A stretch of 64,000 nucleotides of DNA from Gammaproteobacteria bacterium LSUCC0096 (GCA_008087055.1 VIEA01000001.1:198514-262513), one strand, 5' to 3'. Shown: positions 41,042 to 49,959, counted from the first letter of the stretch. A program made the numbers and translations. The notes: a model not told the origin generated them from the letters alone.

Positions 41042-42280
41042 TTATGAATGGAACCGAGCTGGATCGAACGGTGACATATTGAGGTCGGGTGTTCGGCCTT
41101 GAATCAATTCAGCCATGATTCGGCCTGTTTTTGCTCCGCCTGTCAACCCTACGTGTTGATGCCCGAAACCGAGCCAGCAGTTGCTGACCTGCGGCAATTT
41201 ACCTATTAATGGTAATGAATCAGCAGGTGCTGGGCGGTGTCCGAGCCATGAATCTATGCGTTCAAACGCGACATCTGGGAGTAAGGCTTGAACTTGAGAT
41301 TTGAGTAGTTCGATTGGTTCGTCGTTCTCTGGCAGTTCAAGTCCGCCAAACTCTACAATTCCAGCAGCTCGAATACGCCCTGTTAGAGGTGTAATAACGA
41401 ATTTACCTGAAGCAACCATCATTGAGTTAACAGGCTCTTTTGAAGGGTTGATCAGCTCAATGTGATATCCGCGCTCGGTTTCGAAAGGAATCCTTAAGCC
41501 TACTGTCCTTACAATGTCCCGGGACCAGGCGCCAGTCGATACCACCAAAATTTCAGGAGTGACTACTTGGTTCTTGATTTCGTATCCCATCCCGTTTTTG
41601 GTTTTTACCAACCGTGTAATTTCGTCGACGCGTATTTGGCCTCCATTTTTTACAAAATCACTAGCAAGAGTCTTTATGTACTCGCCAGGATCAGCAATAC
41701 GGCCATGGTCATGACATAAGACGACTTTCTTGAATTGATCTGGGAATAGAGGGTCAATGGCTCCGTACTCTTTTCCATCGACAATATCGAATCGAATTCC
41801 AAGTTGAGCGCGCAAGTCCCACCATTTTGAATCATTTTCGAAGGCCTCAAGGGAGTGATATCCAAACGCGTAGGGATGCTCCGAAATAAATGATTCAGCA
41901 CCAGTGCCAGAAGCGAGTTCTCGATGTTGAGCGAGTGTGTCACTCAAGAGCGGTGTCATGGAGCGTGCATAGTGTTCAACATGTTTGTTAGTGCAGTGGC
42001 TCAAATAATTCGCTAGGAAAGGAATCATTTTGGGAAGATATGGCCACCGTATAAAGAGCGGAGATGCTTTATCTAAAAGCATCCCAAGCGCATTTTTGGG
42101 AAGTGCTGGTGTTGTGATCGGGATAATTGAACCGGCCGCCAGAACCCCTGCATTACCGTAACTTGCGCCACCGGCGGGTCCGACCCTATCGATGACTGTG
42201 ACATTAAATCCTGCTCGCTGAAGCCAGATGGCTGTAGATATACCGACCATGCCGGCACCTAGAATATGAACTTCCTGCAC
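41042..42280 (-). CDS. FAD-dependent D-amino-acid dehydrogenase-like oxidoreductase (DadA family)
   Basis: 412 residues. N-terminal FAD-binding motif HILGAGMVGISTAIWLQRAGFNVTVID (positions 5-31), GGASYGNAGVLAAGSIIPI typical of DadA, and a C-terminal GHRPAPADSLPLIG followed by GFGHQHVGLTGGAKTGR. Oxidises a D-amino or imino acid to the imine, passing electrons to the respiratory chain. It sits 31 bases upstream of dctP on the same strand, so it is likely the first gene of the operon dadA-like/dctP/dctQ/dctM/oxygenase. Substrate not determined. Confidence 0.87.
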   Translation of the reverse strand: MQEVHILGAGMVGISTAIWLQRAGFNVTVIDRVGPAGGASYGNAGVLAAGSIIPITTPALPKNALGMLLDKASPLFIRWPYLPKMIPFLANYLSHCTNKHVEHYARSMTPLLSDTLAQHRELASGTGAESFISEHPYAFGYHSLEAFENDSKWWDLRAQLGIRFDIVDGKEYGAIDPLFPDQFKKVVLCHDHGRIADPGEYIKTLASDFVKNGGQIRVDEITRLVKTKNGMGYEIKNQVVTPEILVVSTGAWSRDIVRTVGLRIPFETERGYHIELINPSKEPVNSMMVASGKFVITPLTGRIRAAGIVEFGGLELPENDEPIELLKSQVQALLPDVAFERIDSWLGHRPAPADSLPLIGKLPQVSNCWLGFGHQHVGLTGGAKTGRIMAELIQGRTPDLNMSPFDPARFHS

Positions 42281-42363
42281 TCGGATTCCTTTTAATTATT
42301 TGACAGCGGTTGATAGTAGGTGGTTCTTTGAACGCTGTGAAGAAGGGTTAGCGAGACAAATTT

Positions 42364-43260
42364 TTGCGCGACAGTCGAATAATAATTGCAGTCTGCCTGG
42401 GAATACTTGGCTCCATGATTTGGGGTGCGCATTCATCTGTATCGGTTTCTGGATTGCGTGCGGGTTTTGATAGTTTTGATATCGCCGCTGCCCGCGTTCT
42501 AGGAGCGGTACTGGGGGTTCTTCCAATTGTGTTGATTCGCGGTAAAACCGTTCTACCTCCTACTCCACAGATCTTGTGGTTAACACTGGGCGCCGGAGTC
42601 CCTTTTGGTCTTTTGAATGTCGCCGGTCTTCAATTTGCGCCGATTAGTCATACCGGTGCAATTTCTCTGGGTTGTGTTCCTTTGATTACTGCTTTTGTTG
42701 CAAATCGTTTCTTCGGCGATCGAATTTCACTAAGCCATTTAATAGCACTAGGAATTCTTCTCTTGGCTTTAGCGGTTATTTGGAGCGCACATCCATTTGA
42801 ATGGATTCATCTTCTTGGTGACTTGTGCTTCTTCGGCAGTGCGTGTTTGTGGGCGAGCTATGGGCTGAATCTACGTCGTTGGAAATTGAAGTCAATGCAA
42901 GGAGTGATTGCGATTACCCTGGGATCTCTACCATATTTAGTTTGGTACTTTTTTGCCCGCGAACGGACATTTTTGAGTGATCTTGATCAAGGGATACTAC
43001 AAGTGATGTATCAGGGATTTATCGTGGGTGTATTAGCCGTATTGGTTTACGGTAAGGTGCTCGAACTCATTGGCCCAATGATGGGTACGATGTTTCTGGC
43101 TTTTTCCCCATTCTTGATCCCATTTATGGCATTTCTCATTTTAGGTGACCCGATCGATATCGGAGATGTCACGGGGCTTGCACTCGTGGTTGTCTCGATG
43201 ATTATCGCTTTCTGGAAGCCATTTGATCAGCGAAAAGGAGTCGTTGATGAGGGTCTCTGA
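42364..43260 (+). CDS. EamA family (DMT) transporter
   Basis: 298 residues, ten membrane helices in two EamA repeats (about 8-135 and 150-290): GILGSMIWGAHSSVSVSGLR, FAPISHTGAISLGCVPLITA, and in the second half ACLWASYGLNLR, FLILGDPIDIGDVTGLALVV. Drug/metabolite superfamily exporter. A TTG at 42364 is the first start in frame; an ATG at 42415 would remove part of helix 1. Divergent from the DadA-like gene. Overlaps the racemase-like gene by 14 bases, so it heads the plus-strand operon of island 2. Confidence 0.85.
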   Translation: MRDSRIIIAVCLGILGSMIWGAHSSVSVSGLRAGFDSFDIAAARVLGAVLGVLPIVLIRGKTVLPPTPQILWLTLGAGVPFGLLNVAGLQFAPISHTGAISLGCVPLITAFVANRFFGDRISLSHLIALGILLLALAVIWSAHPFEWIHLLGDLCFFGSACLWASYGLNLRRWKLKSMQGVIAITLGSLPYLVWYFFARERTFLSDLDQGILQVMYQGFIVGVLAVLVYGKVLELIGPMMGTMFLAFSPFLIPFMAFLILGDPIDIGDVTGLALVVVSMIIAFWKPFDQRKGVVDEGL

Positions 43261-43933
43261 TTGCACTGTCGGTGTTATACAGTTGAATACCAATTTTCCG
43301 AGACCAATCGGTGATATTGGGAACCCTAAAACCCTTTTTTCTAAAGCGATTATTCGGAGATTAGATCTGGCGTCTGTTGCCGATGTGGTCTCTGTTGACG
43401 TCATTTCTGGAGATCGACTGGATGAAATGGTGAGCGTTGCTCGCGAACTAGAAAATCAGGGTTGTGATCTCATCACTACAAGCTGTGGATTTCTGGGGCC
43501 TGTTCAGGCACATGTTCAGCAACATCTTAAAATTCCTTTTGTGAGTACGTCGCTTTTGATGTTGCCATTCCTTAGAACTGTATACCCAAATGAAGCCGAC
43601 ATCGGAGTCTTAACCTTCGATTCCCGAGCATTGCGACCTCATCATTTTGTTGACCATGATATCCGCGGAGTGAAAATTATCGGCCTAGAGACTGACACAG
43701 AGCTTTACCGGGTCATATCAAAAGATGAATCTCAACTTGATACTGATAAGGCAGCCAGTGAAGTCGTGGATCGGGTGAAAAAATTAGTTGATCAATATGG
43801 TGTGAGAAGTGTGATTTTTGAGTGCACTAATTTATCGCCCTATAAGTCAAAAGTCCGCTCCGAAACTGGAGTTGCAGTTTTTGATTTGGTGGATTTAGTG
43901 TCTTTCCACATAAACGCGTTGAATGGTGGGTAA
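43247..43933 (+). CDS. Aspartate/glutamate racemase superfamily protein
   Basis: 228 residues from the ATG at 43247, with AAAGGAG just upstream; earlier in-frame ATG at 43223 lacks a site. Two-domain racemase fold with both catalytic cysteines visible: DLITTSCGFLGPVQ (first half) and VIFECTNLSPY (second half). Cofactor-independent; members racemise Asp, Glu or hydantoins, and some are maleate isomerase or decarboxylase-like. In this operon it could interconvert stereoisomers before the DadA-like or oxoprolinase steps (inference). Confidence 0.75.
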   Translation: MRVSDCTVGVIQLNTNFPRPIGDIGNPKTLFSKAIIRRLDLASVADVVSVDVISGDRLDEMVSVARELENQGCDLITTSCGFLGPVQAHVQQHLKIPFVSTSLLMLPFLRTVYPNEADIGVLTFDSRALRPHHFVDHDIRGVKIIGLETDTELYRVISKDESQLDTDKAASEVVDRVKKLVDQYGVRSVIFECTNLSPYKSKVRSETGVAVFDLVDLVSFHINALNGG

Positions 43934-43938
43934 GATCG

Positions 43939-44670
43939 ATGAGTCGGATTCTAATCGCAGGTGCTTCTCGGGGAATTGGTAAAGCGCTTACCGAAGCTTT
44001 TGCAGCAGATGGCCATTCAGTTACAGCGCTAGCCCGCAATCGAAATCAACTCGATGGAATACGTGATGATTTGCAGCGAAGGGGCGGAGAGGTCAGCGTG
44101 GCTCCGATCGATTTGATAGATCGACAGGCTGTAGCAGATTTTTTTGAATCTCGAAAAGATCCGTTCGATGCGATGATTGTTACCGCTGGAATAGCGAGGC
44201 ATCGCAGGCTACCTGAGATCTTGGACCAAGATCTGGATGACACCCTCCAAATGAATATTGCCGTCCCAATTATTTGTACGCGCGGTTTTACTCGGCTGGC
44301 GATTGCACATGACACCCCTGGCTCGATCGTTTTATTTTCGTCGCAGTTGGCCCACGTAGGAGCTCCTGATCGCAGTGTCTACTGTGCAAGTAAAGCTGCT
44401 GTAGATGGTTTTGTGCGAGGTGCGGTCGCAGACCTAAGCCAATACAAGATTCGTATTAATAGCATTTGTCCGACATTCACTGAAACAGAGATGACGCGAG
44501 CCGCGTTAGCAGATCCAGTATTTCGTCATTCCGTCGAAGCAAAAATCCCGCTTGGTCGTCTTGGTCAGCCTGATGACTGTATTGGTGTTTGTAAGTTGCT
44601 GATCTCGGATGAAGCATCAATGATAACGGGCGCATCAATTCGTGTAGACGGTGGTTGGACGGCACTGTGA
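43939..44670 (+). CDS. Short-chain dehydrogenase/reductase
   Basis: 243 residues. Rossmann motif AGASRGIGKALTEAF, SSQLAHVGAPDRSVYCASKAA with catalytic Ser, Tyr and Lys, and the classical end ITGASIRVDGGWTAL. NAD(P)-dependent oxidoreductase, FabG-like. The stop overlaps the GTG of pxpB (GTGA), so it is translated with the oxoprolinase genes. Substrate unknown; may oxidise or reduce a hydroxy intermediate made by the oxygenase. Confidence 0.9.
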   Translation: MSRILIAGASRGIGKALTEAFAADGHSVTALARNRNQLDGIRDDLQRRGGEVSVAPIDLIDRQAVADFFESRKDPFDAMIVTAGIARHRRLPEILDQDLDDTLQMNIAVPIICTRGFTRLAIAHDTPGSIVLFSSQLAHVGAPDRSVYCASKAAVDGFVRGAVADLSQYKIRINSICPTFTETEMTRAALADPVFRHSVEAKIPLGRLGQPDDCIGVCKLLISDEASMITGASIRVDGGWTAL

Positions 44671-45371
44671 ATCTTGGTGAGCGCATTCAATGGATTTCGG
44701 AAGATACGCTTGAGGTACAACTTGGTGAGCCTATTGCTAAAACCACTCTTTCGAGCGTTGAGAAAATTTCAGATTGGATTCGTTCGGTAAAGCCAGAGTG
44801 GCTTATTGATCACTGTTACGGATTTGGTGTTTTAAGCCTCATTGTACGCCCAGAACTGGTCACAACGTCATTGGTGTTGGATGAACTCAATGGAGTTTTA
44901 AATAGAGCGACTTCAGAATTCAGTGACGTCGATTCAAAATTTATAGAGATTCCTGTGTGTTATGCGCCTGAATTTGGACTGGACCTCCAATCGATTAGCG
45001 AAACAACTCAGTTGTCATTACCTGAAATAATCGATCTGCATAGCGGGCGAGAGTATCTCGTCTTGGCGACTGGCTTTGTTCCAGGATTTGCTTATCTTGG
45101 GGAAACTGATGATCGAATCCATCTCCCTAGGCGTGATACGCCGCGCACCCGGATCCCTGCTGGCTCAGTTGCAATTGCCGAAAATCAGACAGTCGTATAT
45201 CCGCGAGAAACACCTGGTGGCTGGCACATTGTCGGTCGTATGCCTGGATCGATTGTTTCCTCCACGAAAAATTCAATCGATGCCAAGTTAACAATGGGCT
45301 CGTTGGTTCGCTTTAAGCCAATCTCGCTTGATGAGTTCAGAATTATTGAGGAGAGTCATGCTTCGGATTAG
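44667..45371 (+). CDS. pxpB: 5-oxoprolinase subunit B (KipI family)
   Basis: 234 residues from a GTG at 44667 overlapping the SDR stop. KipI/allophanate-hydrolase subunit 1 domain: KPEWLIDHCYGFGVLSLIVRP-like N half and the conserved GFVPGFAYLGETDDRIHLPR, RTRIPAGSVAIAENQTVVYP, ETPGGWHIVGRMP. With PxpC and PxpA it forms the ATP-dependent bacterial 5-oxoprolinase that opens pyroglutamate to glutamate. Gene order B-C-A with overlaps is usual. Confidence 0.9.
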   Translation: MNLGERIQWISEDTLEVQLGEPIAKTTLSSVEKISDWIRSVKPEWLIDHCYGFGVLSLIVRPELVTTSLVLDELNGVLNRATSEFSDVDSKFIEIPVCYAPEFGLDLQSISETTQLSLPEIIDLHSGREYLVLATGFVPGFAYLGETDDRIHLPRRDTPRTRIPAGSVAIAENQTVVYPRETPGGWHIVGRMPGSIVSSTKNSIDAKLTMGSLVRFKPISLDEFRIIEESHASD

Positions 45372-46278
45372 GCAAGCCAGTCCAATGCATACCATACAGG
45401 ACCTTGGCCGCTACGGCTTTGCTAGCCAAGGGGTGGCGCAAGCAGGTCCGATGGATAGCATCGCTTCTTGTTGGGCTAATTCTCTTTTGAAAAATTCAGT
45501 AAACCATTCTTTTATTGAGATTGGGGGAGGTGGATTTGTGGCTGAATTTACTCGGGCTACAAATTTTGCTGTTACAGGAGCTTGGGGTGACTTTACTCTT
45601 GAAGGAGAGCGTTTAATTGGACCGGGTTGTTACCCAGCGCAAGCTGGTTCGGTTTTAAAGATAGGTCGATTAAATAGTGGCTTGTTTACCTATTTAGCAG
45701 TTGATGGTGGGTTTGATATTGAGCCCGTTCTCGGCAGTGTAGCTTCTTGTCGCCGTGATTTTTTGGGTGGGCCTAGTGGGTCCGGGAACCCCTTAAGTAT
45801 TGGTGATGAGCTACCATACAAGGCGAGCCAGTTAGCACCGCTCAAGTTGATACCTCGGCGATATCTTGATTCCTATCAGATCCCTTTGGTCTGTGAAGTG
45901 ATCATGCGTAATTCAGATAATTTTGATTCGACTGCGACTGATCGATTCTTGAGCCAGAGCTATACGGTTGCAAAAGAGCAAAGTCGTATGGGGTATCGAC
46001 TCGAGGGACAATTAACGATTGAAACGAACAAGCCTCGTTATTCTGTTCCAATACCGCTCGGTGGTATTCAGATCCCGCCCTCAGGTCAGCCGATTGTGCT
46101 GATGCGCGACCATCAGTCATTGGGCGGTTATCCAATGATCGGAACCTTGACTAGGCGATCTCTGAGTCTCCTTGCACAGAGATCTTCTGGAAAAGTTGTG
46201 TCTTTTAAACCAGTAAAGCATGACGATGCAAAGGCTGAGTTTTTAAAGTACCAAGAGTTTTTTGGTGGCTTTCGATAA
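45358..46278 (+). CDS. pxpC: 5-oxoprolinase subunit C (KipA family)
   Basis: 306 residues from the ATG at 45358, preceded by GAGGAGAG; overlaps pxpB by 14 bases. KipA/biotin-dependent carboxyltransferase-like domain: HTIQDLGRYGFASQGVAQAG, SFIEIGGGGFVAEF, GSVASCRRDFLGGPSG, and QSRMGYRLEGQL followed by PIPLGGIQIPPSGQPIVLM. Partner of PxpB in phosphorylation of the lactam carbonyl. Confidence 0.9.
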   Translation: MLRIRQASPMHTIQDLGRYGFASQGVAQAGPMDSIASCWANSLLKNSVNHSFIEIGGGGFVAEFTRATNFAVTGAWGDFTLEGERLIGPGCYPAQAGSVLKIGRLNSGLFTYLAVDGGFDIEPVLGSVASCRRDFLGGPSGSGNPLSIGDELPYKASQLAPLKLIPRRYLDSYQIPLVCEVIMRNSDNFDSTATDRFLSQSYTVAKEQSRMGYRLEGQLTIETNKPRYSVPIPLGGIQIPPSGQPIVLMRDHQSLGGYPMIGTLTRRSLSLLAQRSSGKVVSFKPVKHDDAKAEFLKYQEFFGGFR

Positions 46279-46301
46279 TTTTAATAACGAAGAGGGTAGG
46301 C

Positions 46302-47027
46302 ATGAAATTGAATGCAGACGTTGGTGAGGGTTTTGGTGTTTGGTCGATGGGAGATGATGCTGCACTCATGCCGCATATCGATATGGCCAATGTTGCATGC
46401 GGTGGTCACGCGTCGGATCCATTAACCATGCGAGCGACGGTACGTCTTGCCAAGCAGTGCGGTGTAGTTGTTGGCGCGCATCCAAGTTATCCAGATCTGC
46501 TAGGGTTTGGCCGCAGACCTTTGCCGATGCTGCATTCTGAAGCTGCTCTGCACATGCTCGCTCAGGTGGGCGCTTTGCAAGCTATCGCCTCGGCAGAGGG
46601 TGTTGAGGTTGCATACGTTAAACCACATGGCGCACTTTATAATTGCATGATGGATGATGTTGGTCTCATGGCGGAGTTGATGAAGGCATTGTCTGATTCA
46701 CAATTCGATATCCCATTGATGATTCTCGGAACAGCGGATCATGAAGAGCATTCAGCGATGGCAGAAAAAATCGGTGTCTCATTACTCTTCGAGGCTTTTG
46801 CAGACCGAAGATATACACCCGAAGGTCGACTTCAATCTCGATCAATTGAGGGCTCGGTCTATCACGAATCCAATCAAATTTTGGATCAAGCAGAGCGAAT
46901 TATTCGAGAGGGCTCAATCATTTCAAGTGATGGGTCTACCCTTCGAATTCCAGTGGATGCCTTGTGTGTCCACGGCGATAACGAGGAATCAATCAGTACA
47001 GTGAAGGAATTTCGGAAATTCCTTTAA
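46302..47027 (+). CDS. pxpA: 5-oxoprolinase subunit A (LamB/YcsF family)
   Basis: 241 residues. LNADVGEGFGVWSMGDDAAL, ANVACGGHASDP, GAHPSYPDLLGFGRR and KPHGALYN are the LamB/YcsF signatures with the acidic and His active-site residues. Hydrolytic subunit of 5-oxoprolinase. 23 bases after pxpC with AGAGGG upstream. Together B, C and A would convert 5-oxoproline, or a related lactam, to an open-chain amino acid. Confidence 0.92.
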   Translation: MKLNADVGEGFGVWSMGDDAALMPHIDMANVACGGHASDPLTMRATVRLAKQCGVVVGAHPSYPDLLGFGRRPLPMLHSEAALHMLAQVGALQAIASAEGVEVAYVKPHGALYNCMMDDVGLMAELMKALSDSQFDIPLMILGTADHEEHSAMAEKIGVSLLFEAFADRRYTPEGRLQSRSIEGSVYHESNQILDQAERIIREGSIISSDGSTLRIPVDALCVHGDNEESISTVKEFRKFL

Positions 47028-47078
47028 ATTTTATTTCTAGTGCTACTAAGAGTGCGTTGAAAAAGAGAGTTCTTAAAA

Positions 47079-47429
47079 ATGGGTAATGACATCCAGCGAT
47101 TTGAAACCGGCCGAAGAATGAGTAAAGCCGTTGTCCATGGGAATACAGTTTATCTATGTGGCCAGGTAGGTATCCGAGGTCAGTCCATCGAGGAGCAAAC
47201 TCAAGAAGCCTTAAATCGAGTGCAGACGCTCTTAGAGTCAGTTGGCAGTGATAAATCTCGGATGCTTCAAGTCATTATCTGGTTGAAATCGATGGAGCAT
47301 TTCGATGCCATGAATAGAATCTGGGAAGACTGGCTTCCGGAAGGTGCGGCACCGGCGAGAGCATGCGGACAGTCAGCGCTAGCAAGTGATGAGCTACTGG
47401 TTGAATTCACTGTTACAGCGGCGTTGTAG
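47079..47429 (+). CDS. RidA family enamine/imine deaminase
   Basis: 116 residues, Rid/YjgF fold: SKAVVHGNTVYLCGQVG, QTQEALNRVQTLLESVGSD, and PARACGQSALASDELLVEFT with the substrate-binding Arg and the Glu used in RidA. Hydrolyses reactive imines/enamines to keto acids and ammonia. Imines are what a DadA-like oxidase produces, so it fits the island 2 pathway. Last gene of the island, 44 bases before the tRNA-Met 3' end. Confidence 0.88.
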   Translation: MGNDIQRFETGRRMSKAVVHGNTVYLCGQVGIRGQSIEEQTQEALNRVQTLLESVGSDKSRMLQVIIWLKSMEHFDAMNRIWEDWLPEGAAPARACGQSALASDELLVEFTVTAAL

Positions 47430-47473
47430 TCTGTATCAATTCTGGAGCATTTTCGATCTGAGGTTTGGGGGAA

Positions 47474-47550
47474 TGGTGGCTATGGCGGGACTTGAACCTG
47501 CGACCCCAGCATTATGAGTGCTGTGCTCTAACCAGCTGAGCTACATAGCC
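47474..47550 (-). tRNA. tRNA-Met (CAT), elongator type
   Basis: 77 bases including encoded CCA. Acceptor GGCTATG pairs with CATAGCC; D arm GCTC-AGCTGGTTA-GAGC; anticodon loop CTCATAA in the stem CAGCA/TGCTG; T arm CGCAGGTTCAAGTCCCG-type. Closely resembles enterobacterial elongator tRNA-Met; a tRNA-Ile2 with modified C34 is less likely. Its 3' 48 bases are duplicated at 25651 and 36864, marking it as the integration site of both islands. Confidence 0.95.
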
Positions 47551-47557
47551 ATTCAGA

Positions 47558-47591
47558 AGAGGCGCGAAAGATACTGAAATTTCGCACCTCT
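47558..47591 (-). other. Inverted repeat between ychF and tRNA-Met
   Basis: Arms 47558-47569 (AGAGGCGCGAAA) and 47580-47591 (TTTCGCACCTCT) pair except one position. It follows the ychF stop on the minus strand. The T run after it is poor, so it is a weak terminator or a processing element. Confidence 0.5.
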
Positions 47592-47599
47592 GTCAAAGT

Positions 47600-48691
47600 T
47601 TAGACGTTGAATCTGAAGTGAATTACATCGCCATCTTTGACGATGTATTCCTTGCCTTCTAAACGCCACTTACCCGCATCTTTCGCGGCTTGCTCGCCAC
47701 CGAGGCTGACAAAATCATCAAACGCGATGACTTCGGCACGGATAAAACCTTTTTCGAAGTCGGTATGGATTTTTCCTGCAGCCTGAGGTGCAGTTGAGCC
47801 AACAGGAATAGTCCATGCCCGAACTTCTTTAACACCAGCTGTGAAGTACGTTTGTAAGCCGAGGAGGCCATATCCTGCCCGGATGACACGATCGAGTCCT
47901 GCTTCAGCAAGCCCAAGCTCTTCAAGAAACTCAGCCTTCTCATCGTCATCGAGCTCCGCAATTTCTGATTCGATTTTGTTGCAGATTGGAACCACTTGAG
48001 CATTTTCGCCGGCTGCTATTTCACGTACTTTCTCAAGCCAAGGATTATTTTCAAATCCATCTTCTGCAACATTCGCGATGTAGAGGGTTGGCTTAATCGT
48101 GAGAAGATGCAGCGTCCTGATGACGGCGAGTTCATCATCTGACAAATCAACAGAGCGGACGGGCTTGCCTTCATTTAGGACAGGGAGGATTTTTTCGCAC
48201 ACTGTCATCAATGCTTTCGCGTCTTTGTCACCGCCTTTGGCTTGCTTTTGCGCTTTGTGCATCTGCTTTTCAACAGATTCGAGATCAGCAAGTGCGAGTT
48301 CAGTGTTAATGACTTCGATATCAGATTCTGGATCGACTTTACCGGCGACGTGAACAATATTCTCATCGTCAAAACAGCGAACAACGTGAGCAATTGCGTC
48401 CGTTTCTCGGATGTTAGCTAAGAATTGGTTGCCAAGACCCTCACCTTTGGATGCGCCCGCGACAAGTCCTGCGATATCGACAAATTCCATCGTTGTTGGC
48501 ACAACACGCTCAGGTTTAACGATCTCAGATAATTGATCTTGGCGCGGATCTGGAATTGGAACAACGCCAGCATTTGGCTCAATCGTGCAGAAAGGGAAGT
48601 TTTGGGCTTCAATTCCAGCCTTTGTTAATGCATTGAAAAGAGTGGATTTACCGACGTTTGGTAAGCCAACGATTCCACATTTGAAACCCAT
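47600..48691 (-). CDS. ychF: Ribosome-binding ATPase YchF (Obg-like)
   Basis: 363 residues, usual length. P-loop [21 protein letters not shown]3 [20 protein letters not shown], and the altered G4 motif CNKIESE that favours ATP over GTP; C-terminal TGS-like domain with [20 protein letters not shown] and [11 protein letters not shown]. Associates with ribosomes and stress response. Downstream of pth, 10 bases apart. Confidence 0.97.
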   Translation of the reverse strand: MGFKCGIVGLPNVGKSTLFNALTKAGIEAQNFPFCTIEPNAGVVPIPDPRQDQLSEIVKPERVVPTTMEFVDIAGLVAGASKGEGLGNQFLANIRETDAIAHVVRCFDDENIVHVAGKVDPESDIEVINTELALADLESVEKQMHKAQKQAKGGDKDAKALMTVCEKILPVLNEGKPVRSVDLSDDELAVIRTLHLLTIKPTLYIANVAEDGFENNPWLEKVREIAAGENAQVVPICNKIESEIAELDDDEKAEFLEELGLAEAGLDRVIRAGYGLLGLQTYFTAGVKEVRAWTIPVGSTAPQAAGKIHTDFEKGFIRAEVIAFDDFVSLGGEQAAKDAGKWRLEGKEYIVKDGDVIHFRFNV

Positions 48692-48701
48692 GCTATCTCC
48701 T

Positions 48702-49274
48702 TTAGCGCTGATGCAGGGCGTTCATGGCTTGATCCCAAGTGCCTTGAACGATGTCTGTCATAAATTTAAGAGTGTGGTCGATCGCGTCCTCAATCTGATC
48801 GCGCTGTTCGACTGTTGCCTTTCCCAAAACGTATCCATGAACCTTAGATTTGTGTCCTGGATGACCGATGCCGACGCGGATTCTCGCATACTCCGGTCCA
48901 AAGACACGATGTAGATCTCTAAGCCCATTGTGGCCACCATGGCCTCCGCCTTGTTTGAGACGGATTTGTCCAGGCTCAATATCAAGCTCATCATGTACGA
49001 CAAGAATTTCTTCGGGTTCAATTTTATAAAACTGAGCCAGTGCGAGAGCACTTTGCCCCGAGCGATTCATAAATGTCATCGGCTTTAATAGATGGACCGA
49101 TTGTGGACCGATCAAGCCTTTTCCGGCTACGCCAAAAAATTTTGATTCTGTTGCGAACGAGGTTGATATTTGGTTTGCGAGGGCGTCTAACAGCCAAAAC
49201 CCGGCATTGTGCCGGGTTTCTGCGTATTCGGGCCCGGGGTTTCCGAGCCCAATGAGGAGCTTGTATGTGCTCAC
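48702..49274 (-). CDS. pth: Peptidyl-tRNA hydrolase
   Basis: 190 residues. [20 protein letters not shown] with the catalytic His, [31 protein letters not shown] with the Asp, and [13 protein letters not shown]. Releases tRNA from peptidyl-tRNA dropped by ribosomes. Starts within the end of rplY (4-base overlap), the common rplY-pth-ychF order of gammaproteobacteria. Confidence 0.97.
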   Translation of the reverse strand: MSTYKLLIGLGNPGPEYAETRHNAGFWLLDALANQISTSFATESKFFGVAGKGLIGPQSVHLLKPMTFMNRSGQSALALAQFYKIEPEEILVVHDELDIEPGQIRLKQGGGHGGHNGLRDLHRVFGPEYARIRVGIGHPGHKSKVHGYVLGKATVEQRDQIEDAIDHTLKFMTDIVQGTWDQAMNALHQR

Positions 49275-49900
49275 TCGCCGCCTTCAGACTCACCTTCTGC
49301 TGCTGGTTCAGCATCAGCAGATGCACCCTTCGCCTTGTGAATGCTCACAACTGGAAGGTCTGAATCGTGTGAAAGCGCAACAAAGGTAACGCCCTTCGGT
49401 GCTTTGATGTCTGATAGGTGTATGACCTGATCAAGCTCCACGTCAGCCAAATCAACTTCGATATATTCAGGAAGATCTTTTGGTGAGCATGAGACTTCGA
49501 TTTCCACTGCATCGTGATGGATTACACCACCTTGCATCTTGACACCCTTACATGTGGTTTCATTCAAGAAGTGCACAGGTACGTTAACTTTCAAAACGGT
49601 ATCTGCTGAAGCACGCTGGAAGTCAGCATGCAATACAACAGGCTTCGCTGGGTGGCGTTGAAGTGCTTTCAAGATCACCGGCTCTTCTTTACCGTCAATC
49701 TCAAGGGTGATAATTGAAGAATAGAAAGACTCTTCTTCCAGTGCACGCTTCAGATCTTTATGAGCCAATTGAATCGACTTCGGCTCGTTCTTTCCACCGT
49801 AAACGATGGCAGGAACTAGGCCTTCTAGTCGACGCAGGCGGCGGCTCGAACCTTTCCCTGCTTCTTCGCGCGACTGCGCGGACAAGCGATAATCAGACAT
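49271..49900 (-). CDS. rplY: 50S ribosomal protein L25/general stress protein Ctc
   Basis: 209 residues: an L25 domain (about 5-95: LSAQSREEAGKGSSRRLRRL, VYGGKNEPKSI) binding 5S rRNA and a TL5/CTC beta domain (about 100-190: VPVHFLNETTCKGVKMQGGV, LPEYIEVDLADVELDQVIHL). Ends in an acidic Ala/Glu-rich tail. Between prs and pth. Confidence 0.95.
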   Translation of the reverse strand: MSDYRLSAQSREEAGKGSSRRLRRLEGLVPAIVYGGKNEPKSIQLAHKDLKRALEEESFYSSIITLEIDGKEEPVILKALQRHPAKPVVLHADFQRASADTVLKVNVPVHFLNETTCKGVKMQGGVIHHDAVEIEVSCSPKDLPEYIEVDLADVELDQVIHLSDIKAPKGVTFVALSHDSDLPVVSIHKAKGASADAEPAAEGESEGGE

Positions 49901-49920
49901 TGCATTCTCCTAAATGTCTT

Positions 49921-49944
49921 CGTTTTACTTCGACCAGTAAAACG
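49921..49944 (-). other. Hairpin in the prs-rplY spacer
   Basis: Perfect 9-bp inverted repeat CGTTTTACT (49921-49929) and AGTAAAACG (49936-49944) with a 6-base loop, no T tract in the minus direction. Likely an mRNA stability or processing element. AGGAG for rplY lies just beyond it. Confidence 0.5.
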
Positions 49945-49959
49945 TTCTTCAACCCTCAG

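Larger units (their letters stand above)
36864..47521. mobile_element. Genomic island 2 at tRNA-Met, no recombinase (amino-acid-type cargo)
   Basis: About 10.6 kb between the middle tRNA fragment and the intact tRNA-Met gene, with identical 48-nt direct repeats. Contents: IPNS-like oxygenase, TRAP dctPQM, DadA-like oxidase, EamA exporter, racemase-like protein, SDR, PxpBCA and RidA. No recombinase or other mobility gene is present. Being next to the intact tRNA with perfect repeats suggests it is the more recent insertion. Seen: repeats and shared arm. Inferred: insertion history. Confidence 0.65.
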
